Below the pieces are notes generated by a model that saw nothing but the letters and a program-made list of their open reading frames with translations, was not told the origin of the DNA and made no database searches. Below are positions 31,099 through 44,499 of a DNA stretch of 64,000 nucleotides, in pieces. The position numbers and the translations under genes were made by a program. The DNA is from Aspidapion aeneum (taxonomy: Eukaryota > Arthropoda > Insecta > Coleoptera > Brentidae), in NCBI GenBank assembly GCA_963576565.1, contig OY755042.1:103280314-103344313 (forward strand), given 5' to 3'. Numbering within the stretch: position 1 is the first letter of the stretch; each line of letters begins with the position of its first letter.

Positions 31099-34000
31099 GC
31101 AGTTCGGTCATATTAGCAAAGAATGCAAAGGGCGGAACAAAAGAGTCAGTGTATGCGATGCGGTCAAAGCGGGCATATGGCAAAAGATTGCCAACAAGAA
31201 GAATATTGTTTTAGCTGCCAATTAAAAGGACACCAAAACAGATCGATGAAATGCCCAATATATAGAGATGTGGTCAAACAAAGAAGAAAGAGAGGAGGAC
31301 GGACAAGTAAGTAACTTTAAATTTAAAAAATGAAGATACTACAAATAAATGCAGACAGATCCAAGAAGGCACACGACATGGCCTACGCCACAGCAAAAGA
31401 GAATAACATAGATTTAATTGTAGCCAGTGAGCCAAATAAGAACTTATCACAAACCAGAGGCTGGATAGCAGACGAACAAAGACGTTGCAGTATATTTTAT
31501 AAATTCTAATACAAAAGTTAGTAAAATAAGAAGTAAAAAAGGAATAGTTTCAATTAGTACAGACGTTTTTGACATCCAGGGATGTTATATTTCGCTAAAT
31601 ATAAGCATCCAAACTTTTGAAGATTATATTAATACTCTTAGGGAAACGATAAGAGAAGGACATTGTAAATCACTTGTACTGGGGGATTTAAATTCCAAAT
31701 CCTATAAATGGGGGGCACCAGTAACAGACCGCAGAGGAGAAATAATGTTAAAAAAAATAGCGGAAGCAGATCTTATAGTACATAATACTGGCGGCAAACC
31801 AACTTTTGAAAGACGCGGCCAAAACTCATACATAGATTTGACTCTGACAACAAAAAGCCTTGCAAATAAGCTACGAAATTGGCAGATACTGGAAAATGAA
31901 CTTGTTAACACCACATAAACATATAGTCTTTGAAATAATAGATGCTACTCCGAAAAACACCGAGATGAAGGGAAAAGTATTTATAAACAATGATAAATTT
32001 CAAAGAGAAATCAAAGAGGAAATCATAAGAACAAGAGAAAACGAAATGACGGCAGAGATTCTAACTAGTATTATTAAAAAGTGCTATAATGCAGCAAAAG
32101 TTTGTAAACCCAATAGTGCTTCCTACTAGTGGAATAACGAGATAGTAAACGAAGAGAGAAATGTATCAAAAGCCGAAGAACATATACACGGAACACAAGA
32201 ACAGAGGCTGGCAATGAGACCCTAAGAAGGTTATGGGAAGAATATAAAAAAGACAATAAAGAATTAGGAAGAATGATAAGAAAGGAGAAAAGCCTACACT
32301 GGGAAACACTTTTAGACGATCTAAACGAAGATGTTTGGGGTGAAGGTTACCAAATTATTAAAAGAAAATTCAAAAACGTGGGCCCACCTTTTAAACTAAC
32401 AGACCAAAAGATTAAAGAAGTCACTAACGTATTATTTCCAAGGCGCAAAGAAAATCTCATGACCCCAATATACACACAAGAAGTCGCGCCTTTTGAAATT
32501 GAAAAAAATTAGGAAAGCATGTGATAAACTCAAACCAGGAAAAGCACCAGGCCCTGATGGAATTCCGCCCAAGGCAATCAAAGAACCAGTAGGTATAGCA
32601 CCCGAAATAATCCAAAAAGTTATGAATGAACTGCTGATGCAACAGACCTTCCCAGAAGCATGGAAAATTTCCAAACTCGTTCTTATACATAAGGCGGGAC
32701 AATCATATGATGCTCCAAATGGATATAGGCCTTTTTGTCTTACAGACACTCTTGCAAAACTGTATGAACATCTTATCAAGGAGAGACTCGAAAGAGAAAT
32801 CATTGAAAGAGAAGTCATATCACCTAACCAATACGGTTTCCGACAAGGGAAGTCTACTATAGATGCGGTAAAAACCGTAATAGACATAGGAAAAGAAACA
32901 AAAATTCTTGGAGAAGGCGAAAAATGGTGTGCATTTATAACACTAGATGTTAAAAATGCATTTAACTCAGCCTTTTGGCAAATTATATTGGAAAGGCTTG
33001 GCGAACTGAAAGTACCCCAATACCTGAGAAACGTTGTTAGAGACTATCTAAACGATAGAGCGATACTATGTGGCAAAGAAACACTAAATGTCTCGTCTGG
33101 CATACCACTAAGGGTCAATCCTTGGGCCATTGCTATGGAATATGTATTATGATTCAGTTCTAAAACTTAGACTAGAAGAGGGAGTTACAGCCACGGGTTA
33201 CGCAGATGATCTAGGTCTTACAATTACCACAAGGAATAAAACCGACTTAACATAAAAAGCAAACGACGGACTCAAAAAATAGATAGATGGATAAAACATA
33301 ATAAATTAGAATTGGCTTCAGAAAAAACTGAATCAGTCATACTCTGTGGAAAAAGAGACCGAAAAGATGTAAAGTTCAATTTAAATGGAACTGAAATTGT
33401 TCCTAAAAAGGCAATTAGATATTTAGGAATAATGATTGGAGAGAATATTGGAGAGCATGTTAAAAGAATAATACAAAAAGCATCAGAAAAAACCACCAAT
33501 ATCAATACATTAATGACAAATAAGAAGGGACCAACTGGAAAAAGAAAGCTGCTCTATGGTGTAATACAATCCACCTTGCTATATGGTACACCATTTGGGG
33601 AGAAGTGGTAAAAAGAGACAAATACAAAAACATCCTAATTAAAGTGCAAAGGAAAGCGATACTAAAAGTAGTAAATTCCTACCGCACTGTATCAAATGAA
33701 GCCCTACAGGTCATGGCGGGAACACCGCCTATTGACCTTGTAATAGAAGAAAGATTATTTTTAGAAAGAAACGGCAACACAGAAGAACAGAAAGAGAGTG
33801 CTAAAAAGGTTACACTTGAAAAATGGCAAGAAAGGTGGGAAAAAGATACCGGAAAAGCTGTTTGGACAAAGATACTAATACCAAATATAAAACGATGGAT
33901 GGAATGTAAACATAGATATGTCAATTATCAAATAACGCAGATTTTAACAAATCATGGGTACTTTAAAGTATACACAAAACGCACCATATGTACTGTATGG

Positions 34001-34528
34001 GCATAGACGACGCAAACCATACACTGATTCATTGCCCAAAGTTTAGAGAAAAACGAAACATTATGCTAGAAGCCTTATATATAGACCAAGGAAACGTACT
34101 ACCAGAACAAATCATAAATGAGATGCTAAAAAACAAAGATAATTGGAAGGTAGGTAACCAATTTATCAAAGAAATAATGGATAATGAAAGTAAAGATGAA
34201 CACTCAAAACAAACAATAATACTAGAGTAAAATAGAAATTGTTTGATACCAAACGGCTTGATTGTATTGAAGTATTGCTAGAAGTCTTCAAAATAAGTTT
34301 TAGTCAGTAATGTGTGTAAAGGAGCACCACAAAATAAAGTAACAATGAGAAATTAGATGATATGCACGAACTCCTAATCGCCAGAGCGGAAGGGAGATGT
34401 AGTGACTACACAGAAAGACTGCTGTGTCACCTGATGTAATGTTTAGAAAACGGTTCCGGGGGCACATGCATTTTAAAGGGACCACTTGTTTTCAGTGCTT
34501 GCACTGACTACGCCCTTAACAAAAAAAA
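31099..34528 (+). pseudogene. R1-like non-LTR retrotransposon, 5'-truncated and frameshifted
   Basis: Begins inside ORF1 zinc knuckles: a half knuckle (QFGHISKEC), a frameshift, then CMRCGQSGHMAKDC and a third Cys/His cluster (31150-31250). The endonuclease starts at 31331 (LQINADRSK, ASEPNK) and has a frameshift near 31490, then LGDLNS (31680) and NSYIDLT. RT blocks: GKAPGPDGIP, NGYRPF, ITLDVKNAFN, a GIPLRVNP version of block 4 (degraded) and YADD near 33200. The C-terminus has CxxC...HxxxxC (34000-34040). At least six frame breaks. The three knuckles, SEPNK and the terminal zinc motif fit the R1/R1-like clade. A short A-run (34521-34528) marks the 3' end. Confidence 0.85.
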
Positions 34529-35067
34529 GCTTTACTGTCTGAACAGATGCGGAGACGCTTTCCTGTTTCGTTCCTAATTTTTTCCTCCCGTGTTACCACC
34601 AGTATAGCATAAACCTCCGCCTGAAAGACTGTTGCATTGGATCCCAGCGAGTAGCTTTCTCCAATACCCTTGCTTTCCATGTACGCTCCTGCGCCGGTCG
34701 AATTCCGATCTGTTAGCCTTGATCCGTCTGTATAGCAGACCGTGGCATCGCTAAGGAATTCAACTCCTTCCTTTCTCCATGCATCCCTTGGCGGTATGGT
34801 TACACGGTATCTCCTTTTCTCCCTTAACCGCTTCTCTGGCATCGCTAGCCTGTACGTTGATAGAGGAATATCCTTTTCTGTCACAGTCGCGATCTCCGAA
34901 TGTCCTTTTTGTTCACAGGTCCTTCTCCATACGCCCGCGTCCCTTATCCTAAGGTATGCTGCCACCGCTTCCTTCTTTATCCATGTAGTGCAGGCGCTGT
35001 AGGTTGTTGAGTATGCAGAATATGAGGACCGCAGTTTAACAATGGATTCTAGCTGACAAAGGGTCAC
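34529..35067 (-). pseudogene. RNase H fragment of another LINE
   Basis: The minus strand reads about 180 codons: RRYRVTIPPRDAW, YTDGSRL (first catalytic Asp), GAGAYME, FQAEVYAI (Glu) and CSDSKA (Asp), the core order of a LINE RNase H domain as in I/Jockey-related clades. It stops right after CSDSKA, where the A-tail of the R1-like element abuts, so the R1-like copy seems to have inserted here. No RT is present. Confidence 0.8.
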
Positions 35068-35329
35068 AGATTAACGATCTGGATGTTGCCAAGCTAGGTT
35101 TTGGTCCAATGTTTTTTTATCCCTCCTTCTCTTATAGTCGTGTTCGAGTTTCTAAAAATTTAACTAAGTTTATTAGCCTACGCCTTAAAACCACAATGAC
35201 AAAGAAATTAATCAAAAATGTGTAAAGTCCAACAATTTTATTAGTTTGTTAAATTTTAGCTGCAAAAACAACTTCAAATTTTTAAAAAAACTAACCTTCT
35301 TAGGGAAAAATATGTAATTACCTTTATTA
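35068..35329. other. No gene seen
   Basis: AT-rich lead into the satellite. Confidence 0.45.
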
Positions 35330-36300
35330 TAGACAATAAAATTTGCTTTTTAGCGATGTATTAGTCAGTGGGGTACGACCAATGACAAACTTTTCAGCGG
35401 CGTCCGTTTATTGAGGTGATGTAAAAAAATTGAAAAAAGAAACATGTTTATTACATGATTTACATAAAATTCTGTTCTATAGACAAATGTGGACAATAAA
35501 ATTTCCTTTAAAACGATGTATGACAAGGTAAGATTATTTTTATTTATAACAATTTAGGGTCGTCCGTAAATTACATCAATTTTAAAAATCACTAAACTTA
35601 CCAATTTTTTTACAAGTTTTGTCTTATTTTCTTAAAAACTAAGCTTTTTGGAAAAAAAAATATTTTACACATTATTGTAGAAAATAAAATTGTCTTTGTA
35701 ATAATATATAAGCTAGTGCGGTCAGAGTAATACCAAACTTTCCAGCGGCGTCCGTTTATTGAGAAAATATAAAAAAAAATAAAAACCACATGTTTGTCAC
35801 ATGTTTTACCCGATTATCTTAAAAACCAAGCCTTCTATCAAAAATCATCTACCATAGTCGATTGTAGACAATGAAATTTTCTTTTAAATGCTGTATCACA
35901 AGAAGATTTAGCTCTAAATTAAAACTTCACAGGCGTCCGTAATTAAAATCAATTTTTACTAATCATCAAACAAATTAATTATTTTACCAGGTTTTATCCA
36001 ATTTCTTTAGAAACTAACTGAAAAAACTAAACTTTATTGTAGAAAATAAAAAGTCAGTGAGGTTTGACTCGCCGGCGACGTTCGTATATAAGGGTCATAT
36101 AAAACAAAAAAAAAATAAAACCATTTTTGTCACATGTTTCACTAGATTTTCCAAAAAAACTAAGCTTTTTATAAGAAATATGCTTTTCAGATGATTTGTA
36201 GAAAATAAAATTTCCTTTTAAATGATGTATAACTTGGTGTAAGATTAATTTAATTTTTAAAACTTCAGGGGCGTCCGTAAATAAAACACATTTTTAAAAA
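35330..36300. repeat. Degenerate ~175-bp satellite, about six monomers
   Basis: gacaataaaattt-type motifs recur near 35332, 35490, 35683, 35867, 36039 and 36203, each followed about 65 bp later by g(g)cgtccgt. Odd and even monomers differ (…tccgtttattgag versus …tccgtaaattaca), which suggests an original dimer of about 350 bp. Copies are clearly diverged. Confidence 0.75.
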
Positions 36301-36419
36301 TTACCAAATGAAGCACCACACTATAGCCGCGATCTGCATTGATGGTCTTTGCACCCCTCGTACCTCCCCATCCTCCCCCCCACCTCCTCTCCACAAAAAA
36401 AAGCGATTAAACGATTTTG

Positions 36420-37172
36420 TATTATTATTTAAAAAGTTTTATTACTATAAACAAATCTTTTTCTTTTCAGAATGGGGATCTCTAATAGAATCTACAACAT
36501 CATGGCAAACCAAAAAAGAAAGACCTGTTTAGCACCACATTGAAGAAGACAGAATAATGATCTTGTATGGAGATAATTTTGGTAAGTTTATTAATTTATT
36601 TTTGTTGATTGATTTTAAACGATTTTATTATTTAAAAAGTTTTATTGATTACTGTAAACAAATCTTTTTCTTTTCAGAATGGAGATCTCTAATTGAATCT
36701 ACATCATCATGGCAAATCAAAAAAGAAAGACCTGTACATCACCACATTGAAGAAGACAGAATAATGATCTTGTATGGAGATAATTTTGGTAACTTTAATA
36801 ATTAATTTTTGTTGATTGATTTTAAATGATTTTATATTATTATTTAAAAAGTTTTATTGATGACTATAAGCAAATCTTTTTCATTTCAGAATGGGGATCT
36901 CTAATAGAATCTACAACATCATGGCAAATCAAAAAAGAAAGGCCTGTGTAGCCCCACATTGAAGAAGACAGAATAAAGATCTTTTATGGAGAAAATTTTG
37001 GTAAGTTTAGTAATTTATTTTTGTTGATTGATTTTAAACGATTTTATTATTATGATTTAAAAAGTTTTATTGATTACTATAAATATATCTTTTTCTTTTC
37101 AGAATGGAGATCTCTAATAGAATCTACAACATCATGGCAAATCAAAAAAGAAAGGCCTGTGTAGCACCACAT
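36420..37172 (+). repeat. Tandem array of a ~210-bp exon-intron unit, left part (4 units)
   Basis: Every unit has tttcttttcag, a 111-bp exon-like block (36471-36581, 36678-36788, 36890-37000, and a truncated one from 37103), then gtaagttt and a ttgttgattgatttta intron part. The frame with WGSLIES...DRIMILYGDNFG is closed by TAG in units 1, 3 and 4 but open in unit 2. A second frame, a 23-codon ATG ORF (MANQKRK, APH then TGA), is kept in units 1, 3 and 4. Confidence 0.8.
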
Positions 37173-38294
37173 TGAAAGAATGGGAAAGAGTTCACATAGA
37201 TTTTGCGGAACTTAAACGTGGTCAAAATTTTTTAATCATGGTAGACGCTTACAGCAAATGGCCGATTATTTTTCCAATGAAATCTGCAACAAGCAAAGAC
37301 TTAGAAAAGAAATTCAGAGAAACTTTTGCGTTATATGGACTTCCAGTGATTTTAGTATCAGATAATGGGACTTCCTTTGTGTCAAGAGAAATCGAATCGT
37401 TTTTACAAAAAAACGGCATTAAACACTTGACAAGTCCACCCTATAATAGTCAAAGTAATGGCTTTGCAGAGAATTGTGTTAAAACATTTAAGAAAAAAAT
37501 CAAAACAGCGCTGGATGATCCAATCAATAGTACACCGATAGAAACACTTCTATCGAGATTTTTATTGACATATAGAAATGCAGATCACTGTGTAATAAAA
37601 GTACCTCCAGCTCAGTTAATGTTTGGACGCAACTAAGAACACGACTTGACTTACTAAGACATAAGGTCATAGAAGAAGACGAACAGAAAAATACACTGGT
37701 TGAGACAACTAACCCTAACAAGAAAGAGACTTTCAGAGAATTTCAAGAGGGGCAAAGAGTAATTGTTAGAGATTACAGAGAAGCAAACAAAAAGTCATGG
37801 ACAGAAGCTCTTATTGAGAAAAAGCTAGGAAAAACAGTGTATTTATGCAAAGCCAACAGTTATGGAAAAGACATGCAAGTCAAATAAATATAGGATTTAC
37901 AGAAATCCCAAATGATTTGCCAAAAATAGAAAATAGCAAGCCGCAGAAACAAAGGCATATTGTCACGAAAATTGGCAGGACAATAACAAGAGACATAAAT
38001 GCGCCAAGTACAAGTAAAGACGTCAATGGCCGTGACTACCAAGGCGAATTGCCTGAAGAGCAACTTGGAAGCTCAGATGAAGGTGATATCTCTAGCTACT
38101 CTAACGAAAATACAGATTTTCATAGCCCTAATATAAGTCCATCTAAAGAAATACAAATTAGCGATTTTGGAAAACCATTTGGCCTAAAGTCTAAGAAATA
38201 TTCCGCTTACGACAGGACAACTCCTTTGAGTACAGAGAAAGATAAAAATAAGTGCCTGAGGCGTTCGGAAAGAAATATAAATAAAAAACACTAA
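37172..38294 (+). pseudogene. Ty3/gypsy integrase and C-terminal fragment
   Basis: The frame from 37172 holds the catalytic core: HIDFAEL, VDAYSKW, VSDNGTSF and AENCVKTF give the D,D,E triad, then YRNADH and PPAQLMFGRN. It meets a stop at 37634. The following frame continues as FQEGQRVIVRDY and, after another shift at about 37845, a Ser/Asp-rich tail ending RRSERNINKKH, typical of gypsy Pol ends. The zinc domain, RT and LTRs are absent. The left junction lies within exon-like unit 4 of the surrounding array. Confidence 0.88.
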
Positions 38295-38624
38295 ACTTAA
38301 ACAAAACCGTTTATTCTGCAATAAATAAATAAAAATAAATGTTAAATGTTGTAAGTGTTTATATACAAAATAAATGTAGTGTGTTAAAATAAGAATGTTA
38401 ACAAACATAAATCCAGTGTAAAAAAAAATAGAAAGAAACATGGTACAAGCACCAATCTTAGCATGGAGGGATGTAATAACCCGCGAAAATTCAAATTATG
38501 ACAATTGATGCTAGCAGCCATGTTGGATCCCTCTCTTCCCTTTTAGTAACGCAGCGTTCACATTGTGTAAATAATTAACAGCTTTTTATTAATTAACGGG
38601 CGCGAATATTCGCCCTAAAGATAT
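38295..38624. other. Flank of the gypsy fragment
   Basis: AT-rich with aataaataaa runs. A near-palindromic gggcgcgaatattcgccc lies near 38598. No clear LTR. Confidence 0.4.
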
Positions 38625-39090
38625 CCCCAACTTTTTTTTAGAATGAGGATCTGTAATAGAATCTACATCATGGCAAACCAAAGAAGAAAGTCCTGTTTAG
38701 CACCACATTGAAGAACACAGAATAATGATCTTGTATGGAGATAATTTTGGTAAGTTTAGTAATTTATTTTTGTTGATTGATTTTAAACGATTTTATATTA
38801 ATATTTAAGCAGTTTTATAGAATATTCTAAACAAATCTTTTTTTTGTTCAGAATGGGGATCTTTAGAATCTACAACATGATCGCAAATCAAAAAAGAAAG
38901 CACTACATTAAAGAAGACAGAAAAAATTTTGGTAAGTTTAATAGATTATTTTTGTTGATTGATTTTACACGATTTTATATTATTATTTAGGAAGTTTTAT
39001 TGATTTTTATAAATAAATCTTTTTTTTCAGAATGGAGAGCTCCAATGGAAGACAGAATACTGAATTTGGATGGACATAATTGTAGTAAGG
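38625..39090 (+). repeat. Exon-intron array, right part (3 decayed units)
   Basis: Exon-like blocks at 38642-38749 (108 bp), 38852-38931 (80 bp) and from 39031, each with a polypyrimidine-AG before and gtaag after. Decay increases rightwards. The same array resumes after the gypsy fragment. Confidence 0.75.
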
Positions 39091-40399
39091 GCCTCACTGT
39101 AAATATTAAACTCAATCAATGAGAAAGCAAGCTACTTCTACTAGTTCAATTTTCTAAGGTTCAGCCCAAACCGTTATAGGCCAGGTTTGCTCGAAAACTA
39201 GTTTACACTAACTATTATTTCTACAACCTGGCGAACTTTGGGATACCCCAAATAACATTTCTTTATTTATAGCAGAAGCTAAAAGGTTGCCAGCGCCTTT
39301 CCTTAAAACCATTAGTTTCAATGTTTGGTCGCTAGCAGGTTCCCATTACCCTTATATACCCCTTAGACCTCCTAAATGGGACTCCCCAATTGGTGGTGGC
39401 AACCTATGTATTAAACTCACTATAAAACCATAAGAAATAAACTCAGCTTCGCCCTCTAGCAGTTCCACCAGTATAGAACCTTTCTAAAAGCAACTCAAAA
39501 ACGTCCTCTATCCTATTATAAAACTAGATTTGGTAATTTGGTATCCTGGCGATTCTGTTGAATACCATAATACCTTTAGAGTAAAGAAGTTTTCCTATAA
39601 AAGCTGTGGCGATATTTTAGATTCACAATGGCTATATAAAATAATTTAGGTCACAAAATTGCCAAAAATGTCAGAGTCCCAAAATTATTTTATCACATAA
39701 AAATATACCGAGTTTGTCGTTTTGTTGATGATCAAATTGCCTGCCAGATTTATTTTTCTGATAAAATCGTATCTAAAAAGCTCTCAAAACAAGCGCGCCA
39801 GCTCAAGAATGCTTTTTAATAGTTTTTTGATAACAAAATAACAAATATTTAAAACTAAAAAAAATAATTTACACTATTCACCATTAAAAAAGTCTGTTCG
39901 GTTTACATAAATCAAAATTACAGTAAAATTATTGTTAAAAAACACTGCTAAAATGACTAGATAAATATTTTCTCTTTACAATATTTTTTAAATAAATTTA
40001 TTTACGCCATTATGGTTTTATAGTGGTCACTTGGTTTTATTTGTTACTGTATCGCAATAAGGATTTTTGAGTGCCCTTATGAAACCAATAAAAAAGAACA
40101 ATGTAAACATAGTCAACAGAACCTCATTTAAATTTTTTGTATTTGTTTTTAAAGTGTTTAAAAGCGTATAATTCAACATCAACATTTTTTATCGTGCAAT
40201 TTCGACACAATCGAGAGGGCAAGTGCAATGATATTCGTTGTGCCTGCAGGTTGGAGGGCAACCTCTTATATTGACCGCCTAAACAGGCCTTATCTAGGCC
40301 TGGGTGTCCTACCCAGGAGGACGGAAACTCAACAATTATTAATTATCTATTATTTTTACAAGAAATACCTAAAAAAAATAAAACACGAAAGTATTTACT
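39091..40399. other. No gene seen
   Basis: AT-rich and non-repetitive by eye. No recognisable coding. Confidence 0.45.
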
Positions 40400-40870
40400 T
40401 ACTTCTGTTAGAACCTTTAAGGAAACAAGGTTTTATATGGCCGCCTATTTAAATAATATTTAATATACAGCTATGGGTAACTATAAATACAAAAGAATTA
40501 AATTAAGCCTTCCTATAAAACTTTTTTAAAATGCCTAAAAGTAATGGCAAAAACCAAAAGTTTATATTTGGCACTCTTAAAAACCTTAAGGAAACTAGGT
40601 TCTATATGGCCGCCTATCTAATCTAATTTACTTTTAAACTACTGTTAACTATAAAAACAAAAGGATATAAGATAACCTTTTAGCTCTATTATAAAACACT
40701 TTTGTGATGACCTAAAGTAATGAAAAAAACTAAATGATCAAAGTTTATATTTATTTCCTTTTAAAAACTTTAGGTAAAATGGTTTTATAAGACCATCTTT
40801 ATAAATCAGAAATCAATAAAACCAAAAGTATCTAAAAGGAACAGAAGAAATATCAGTTTTATTATACTCC
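40400..40870. repeat. Degenerate ~175-bp tandem repeat, three copies
   Basis: The core around accttaaggaaactaggttc and tatatggccgcctat occurs near 40411 and 40579, with a weaker copy near 40763. The spacing is 170-185 bp. Confidence 0.65.
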
Positions 40871-43800
40871 CTTTATAAATCACTTTTTGGTTGTATAACA
40901 CCCCTTTAGGTAATTGGCAATATAAATTACTTTTATGTAGCCAAATTGATCCTAAAACCCATAACAGCACCCTCTAAATAACCTAGGAACCAAATTTATA
41001 AAACCTTGAGTGGTAATAATGTTACTTAGGACATTAATATAAAGTAAAAAGCATTAATCTTCACAAAATGATCAGTTCAGATTTGTTATTTTTAGAGACG
41101 CAACGAAAAGAAAAAGAAGATTCTATCGGAAGGGTTAGGTATAAGTTATCTCTTAGGTAGTTTTAAGTAAACTGCAACTTTGGCCAAGCGGCGACATTTT
41201 GTTTTTTAATTTGTTCTTTTTTTTGTCGCCAGCAAAACTATAATTCACCATTTAGTACTGCACACCAGTGTAACACTTAAAATTCACGCTTTTTAAGATT
41301 CGCCTGCGCCTGCAGTTTCAATTTTTTCATTGCACAGCTAGTTTAAATTTTCTCTTAAATTTTTATTTCAAATTTTTGGCTGTGCTACAAAACTTTTCCA
41401 ATTATACTTAGCATAATTTCACGTCTGCGGCGCTTAATTGTGGTTTTTTATAAAGTTTTTTGATAAAAGGTGAATCATCAACTGTTCTTTTTCCTGTACT
41501 TTTAATAAGTTAGCTGGTTAGCGAGGTTACTGACGAGCTGCTCAAAATTTATATGGTTTCCTTTTTGGATTTTGTATAAATGCTTGAGCAACGTACTTAG
41601 TCGCCTCTAGCTTTCTGTAAGTCGATCTGAATTTGGCAATGCAGGATGGATCCCTCACAATGTCTAGAAGTGGAATGGATGGGGCCTAGAGTCGGGAAGG
41701 GAAAATCCCTGGAGTTATTAAATGCCTTTACCTATACCCTACCACATGGGCAGGTTTGGCATGGCCACGCCGCGACTTTCGCTCATTGGGCGTTAAGGTT
41801 GGCAAGTACGTGAATTGATCGGACTTGCACCGGGTGCGGCGAAGCCTACTTTCAGCGGGGTCACAGAACACTAAACTGTGGTGGAGTGTTCGTGGCGGGG
41901 TATATAATACCCTTACCCTTAGCGTCCCTTTCCCATAGACTATTAACTGTCTATAAGACTGTGTCAAGTAATTAAAATTTTTAAGGACCATAAACCTCAT
42001 TAATGGCCTGTTTTTTAACATTCTTCTTTCTTTTCTGACACCTCATGTAATAAAACAGGCATTTTTTTCTTATTTTTTATCTTCTTGTTTATGGTCCATA
42101 ACTATATTTTGTTCTTTTGGCACAGTGTAAGTTATAAATAAAGGTAACCATATTCAATATTTCCAAAGCTTTTTGTCCCGTAAGTTGGAAGGAGGATTAG
42201 CTGCGCTAGTGGTCTATTGAATCTGATTCTATAAGTTTTGGTGTTTAGAGCTTGACCTTGCATTCTGGTCTTTGCGTGGGTCCTGAGGCCACTGAGATGC
42301 GCCACGATGGCTCTAGGATGGACACTTCCTTGATTTCCTCCATAAACCACGAGGATGCTTCTACTCGTTGTGTTGTACGTTAGCAAAATGAGGCCCGGTG
42401 TTGTTTGATACTCCAGCCTCACTAACAAAGATTTAGCCTGATTTGCCTTAATTGAAATCAACGGAGGAAAGATGAGGGGGGTCTTTTTAGCAGATAGTAG
42501 GTTTGTCTCCTAGGCTTAGATTTAAGAGGGTACATAAGTTAATTATTTTATAGGTCTGATCTTTCTCTTTAAAAAAATAATCATAATCTGAAATTTTTTT
42601 GGTTGCATTTTAAAAAACGTTTCATATTTTAAAGTAAAAACGAATCAGTCCTTGTTGTAGTGTCACCTTAATGTCACTATTTCTTGGATCAGACATTTCC
42701 ACAGAGGCAATAATTTTTATTTTTTTCAAAATCCTTTTTATTTAATCATTTTTTAGCTCTATGGTAAAAATACATTTTGACAATATTAAGCCTGCAATAT
42801 TTTCAATCGTCAATTTTCTTTGCTAAATTTTACTTTAAATATTTCAGTTTTTATACGCAGTGCTTCATAGGGGCCCCCCTTTAGATAGTAGTATAGATTT
42901 AGAGGTACTTTGACGGATCCATTTATCAAAAACTCCAACGGCTTTTTTCTAAATAATTTTTTTAGCCTGCGGAACTTTGAAAATTGAAAAGATTTTTATT
43001 TTTTTAGTGGATCTTGTCCTAGTTTAAAGTGATACCGTTTAATTTTTCTTTGATTCTCTTAACATTTTCTGCGGCGCTAAATTAATATTTTGGCTTTTTT
43101 ATTTGATGGCGCCTGCGAATTTTTAAGGAACTTAAGCAAAGAAGGTGGCAGAAAGATGCTTTGTTCATCTGGAAAGGGTAACCTGGTGTGGGGGCATATA
43201 CACGGTATCGTTGTACATTGGCTCGTCTAGTTTTGTCCTTGAATAGCGCAAGTAACTATTATGGTTCCTTTGCGTATACGGTGCATGAGGCGTCAAGTGC
43301 GAGCGGTTTGTTGTTTACTAATTGCTGCTAGTATTGTGTTTTGGGGCACCGGCAAGTCGCACTGGAGGCTTGTTCCCAGGCCATTTTACTAGAAGGTATA
43401 TTTTATCAAGCTTTTAGTCAGCTCCAGACCAATCAATACCTTGGGCTTACCGAGATGCATCGCAGTAGAGGACATGGCTAGACCTTTGGACACGGTTTCT
43501 GCGGAAGCCAAAAGTCACTTTTGTTTGGTGTGCCATAAATATTTCCATAAATTAAGTTTTATTATTTTCTTTAATGGCCATACAAATTTTTGGCCTATGT
43601 GTTTCTCTTTTTGTGTACCATAGTAATTTTTCTTTTTAATAAAACATGGGCATTTATTTTAAAACTTTCCAACTAGTTGTGGTCCAAATTAAATTATAAA
43701 TTGGTCTTATGGCACAGTTTTAAATATCCTTGTTTTCTATCTCATTCACTAAAAGTGACTTTTTTTAAAACTCATCAACAGAAGACATATTTTTAAAACT

Positions 43801-44499
43801 TTTTTGGATTAAATTGTCGGGTGATGTGCAATAGCTTGGCGTGATACCGAATCCAGTGTTGTGTATGTCCTTTGGATACTCCTGTTATCCACGAGGGTTA
43901 TTCATAACAGATTATACGGGGCTATTTATTGCACTGGTGTGCCGATATAGGTGCTGTCGGTAGATCGGTTTCACTCTGATTTGCTTAGTTCCATTGCTTT
44001 TTAACGGTATCTTATCATCAATATTTCAATTAATAAAAGTAATTTAAAAAATAGAACAAAAAAGTACCTAAATTAGTTTAAGTTTGATAGGTTAGACGTG
44101 TGTAGGCACTGGTTAAACTTGAGATTAGGGTTAGGGATCGTTTGGAATAGGTGTACAGGAAAGAAGGGAATAGGTCAAAATAATAGGGCAAAGCATAGTT
44201 AGATGTAGGGATAGATAGTATCTTTAAATGTATGTATTGTAAATTATATTTAGCAATAAATGTATGTATTATTAAACTCTTTTGTAAATAAATAAGAATA
44301 CTTAATAATAAACATCGTTTTGTAAATAAATATCAGTACTTAATAATAAACATTGTTTTTAAATGTACTCTGCTGTTTTATTTTTTTAACAATGCAATAG
44401 TTTTTTTAAAATTAAACACTGAAATCACGGATCACCTCTGAAATACCTAGCTGGTGATTTCGTTCGCACCGCTGTGCAACCTGCGATAAAATATTTAAA
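40871..44499. other. Long stretch with no gene seen
   Basis: No open frame here gives a protein I recognise, including the 97- and 109-codon minus-strand frames near 41728 and 42132. Two weakly similar blocks (aataaaac...gcattt, then ttggcacagt or tatggcacagt) lie at about 42045-42130 and 43640-43715. A 39-bp unit (ttttgtaaataaata...) is duplicated at about 44280-44358. GC is slightly higher at 41620-42400 and 43130-43450 than in the surroundings, so decayed exons or an element could be present. Confidence 0.4.

Noticed and set aside
41728..42461. Two minus-strand frames (97 and 109 codons) as genes
   Set aside because: No recognisable domain, no splice context and biased composition; I cannot support a function or expression.
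43441..43623. 60-codon plus-strand frame as a small protein
   Set aside because: Chance-length frame with no motif.
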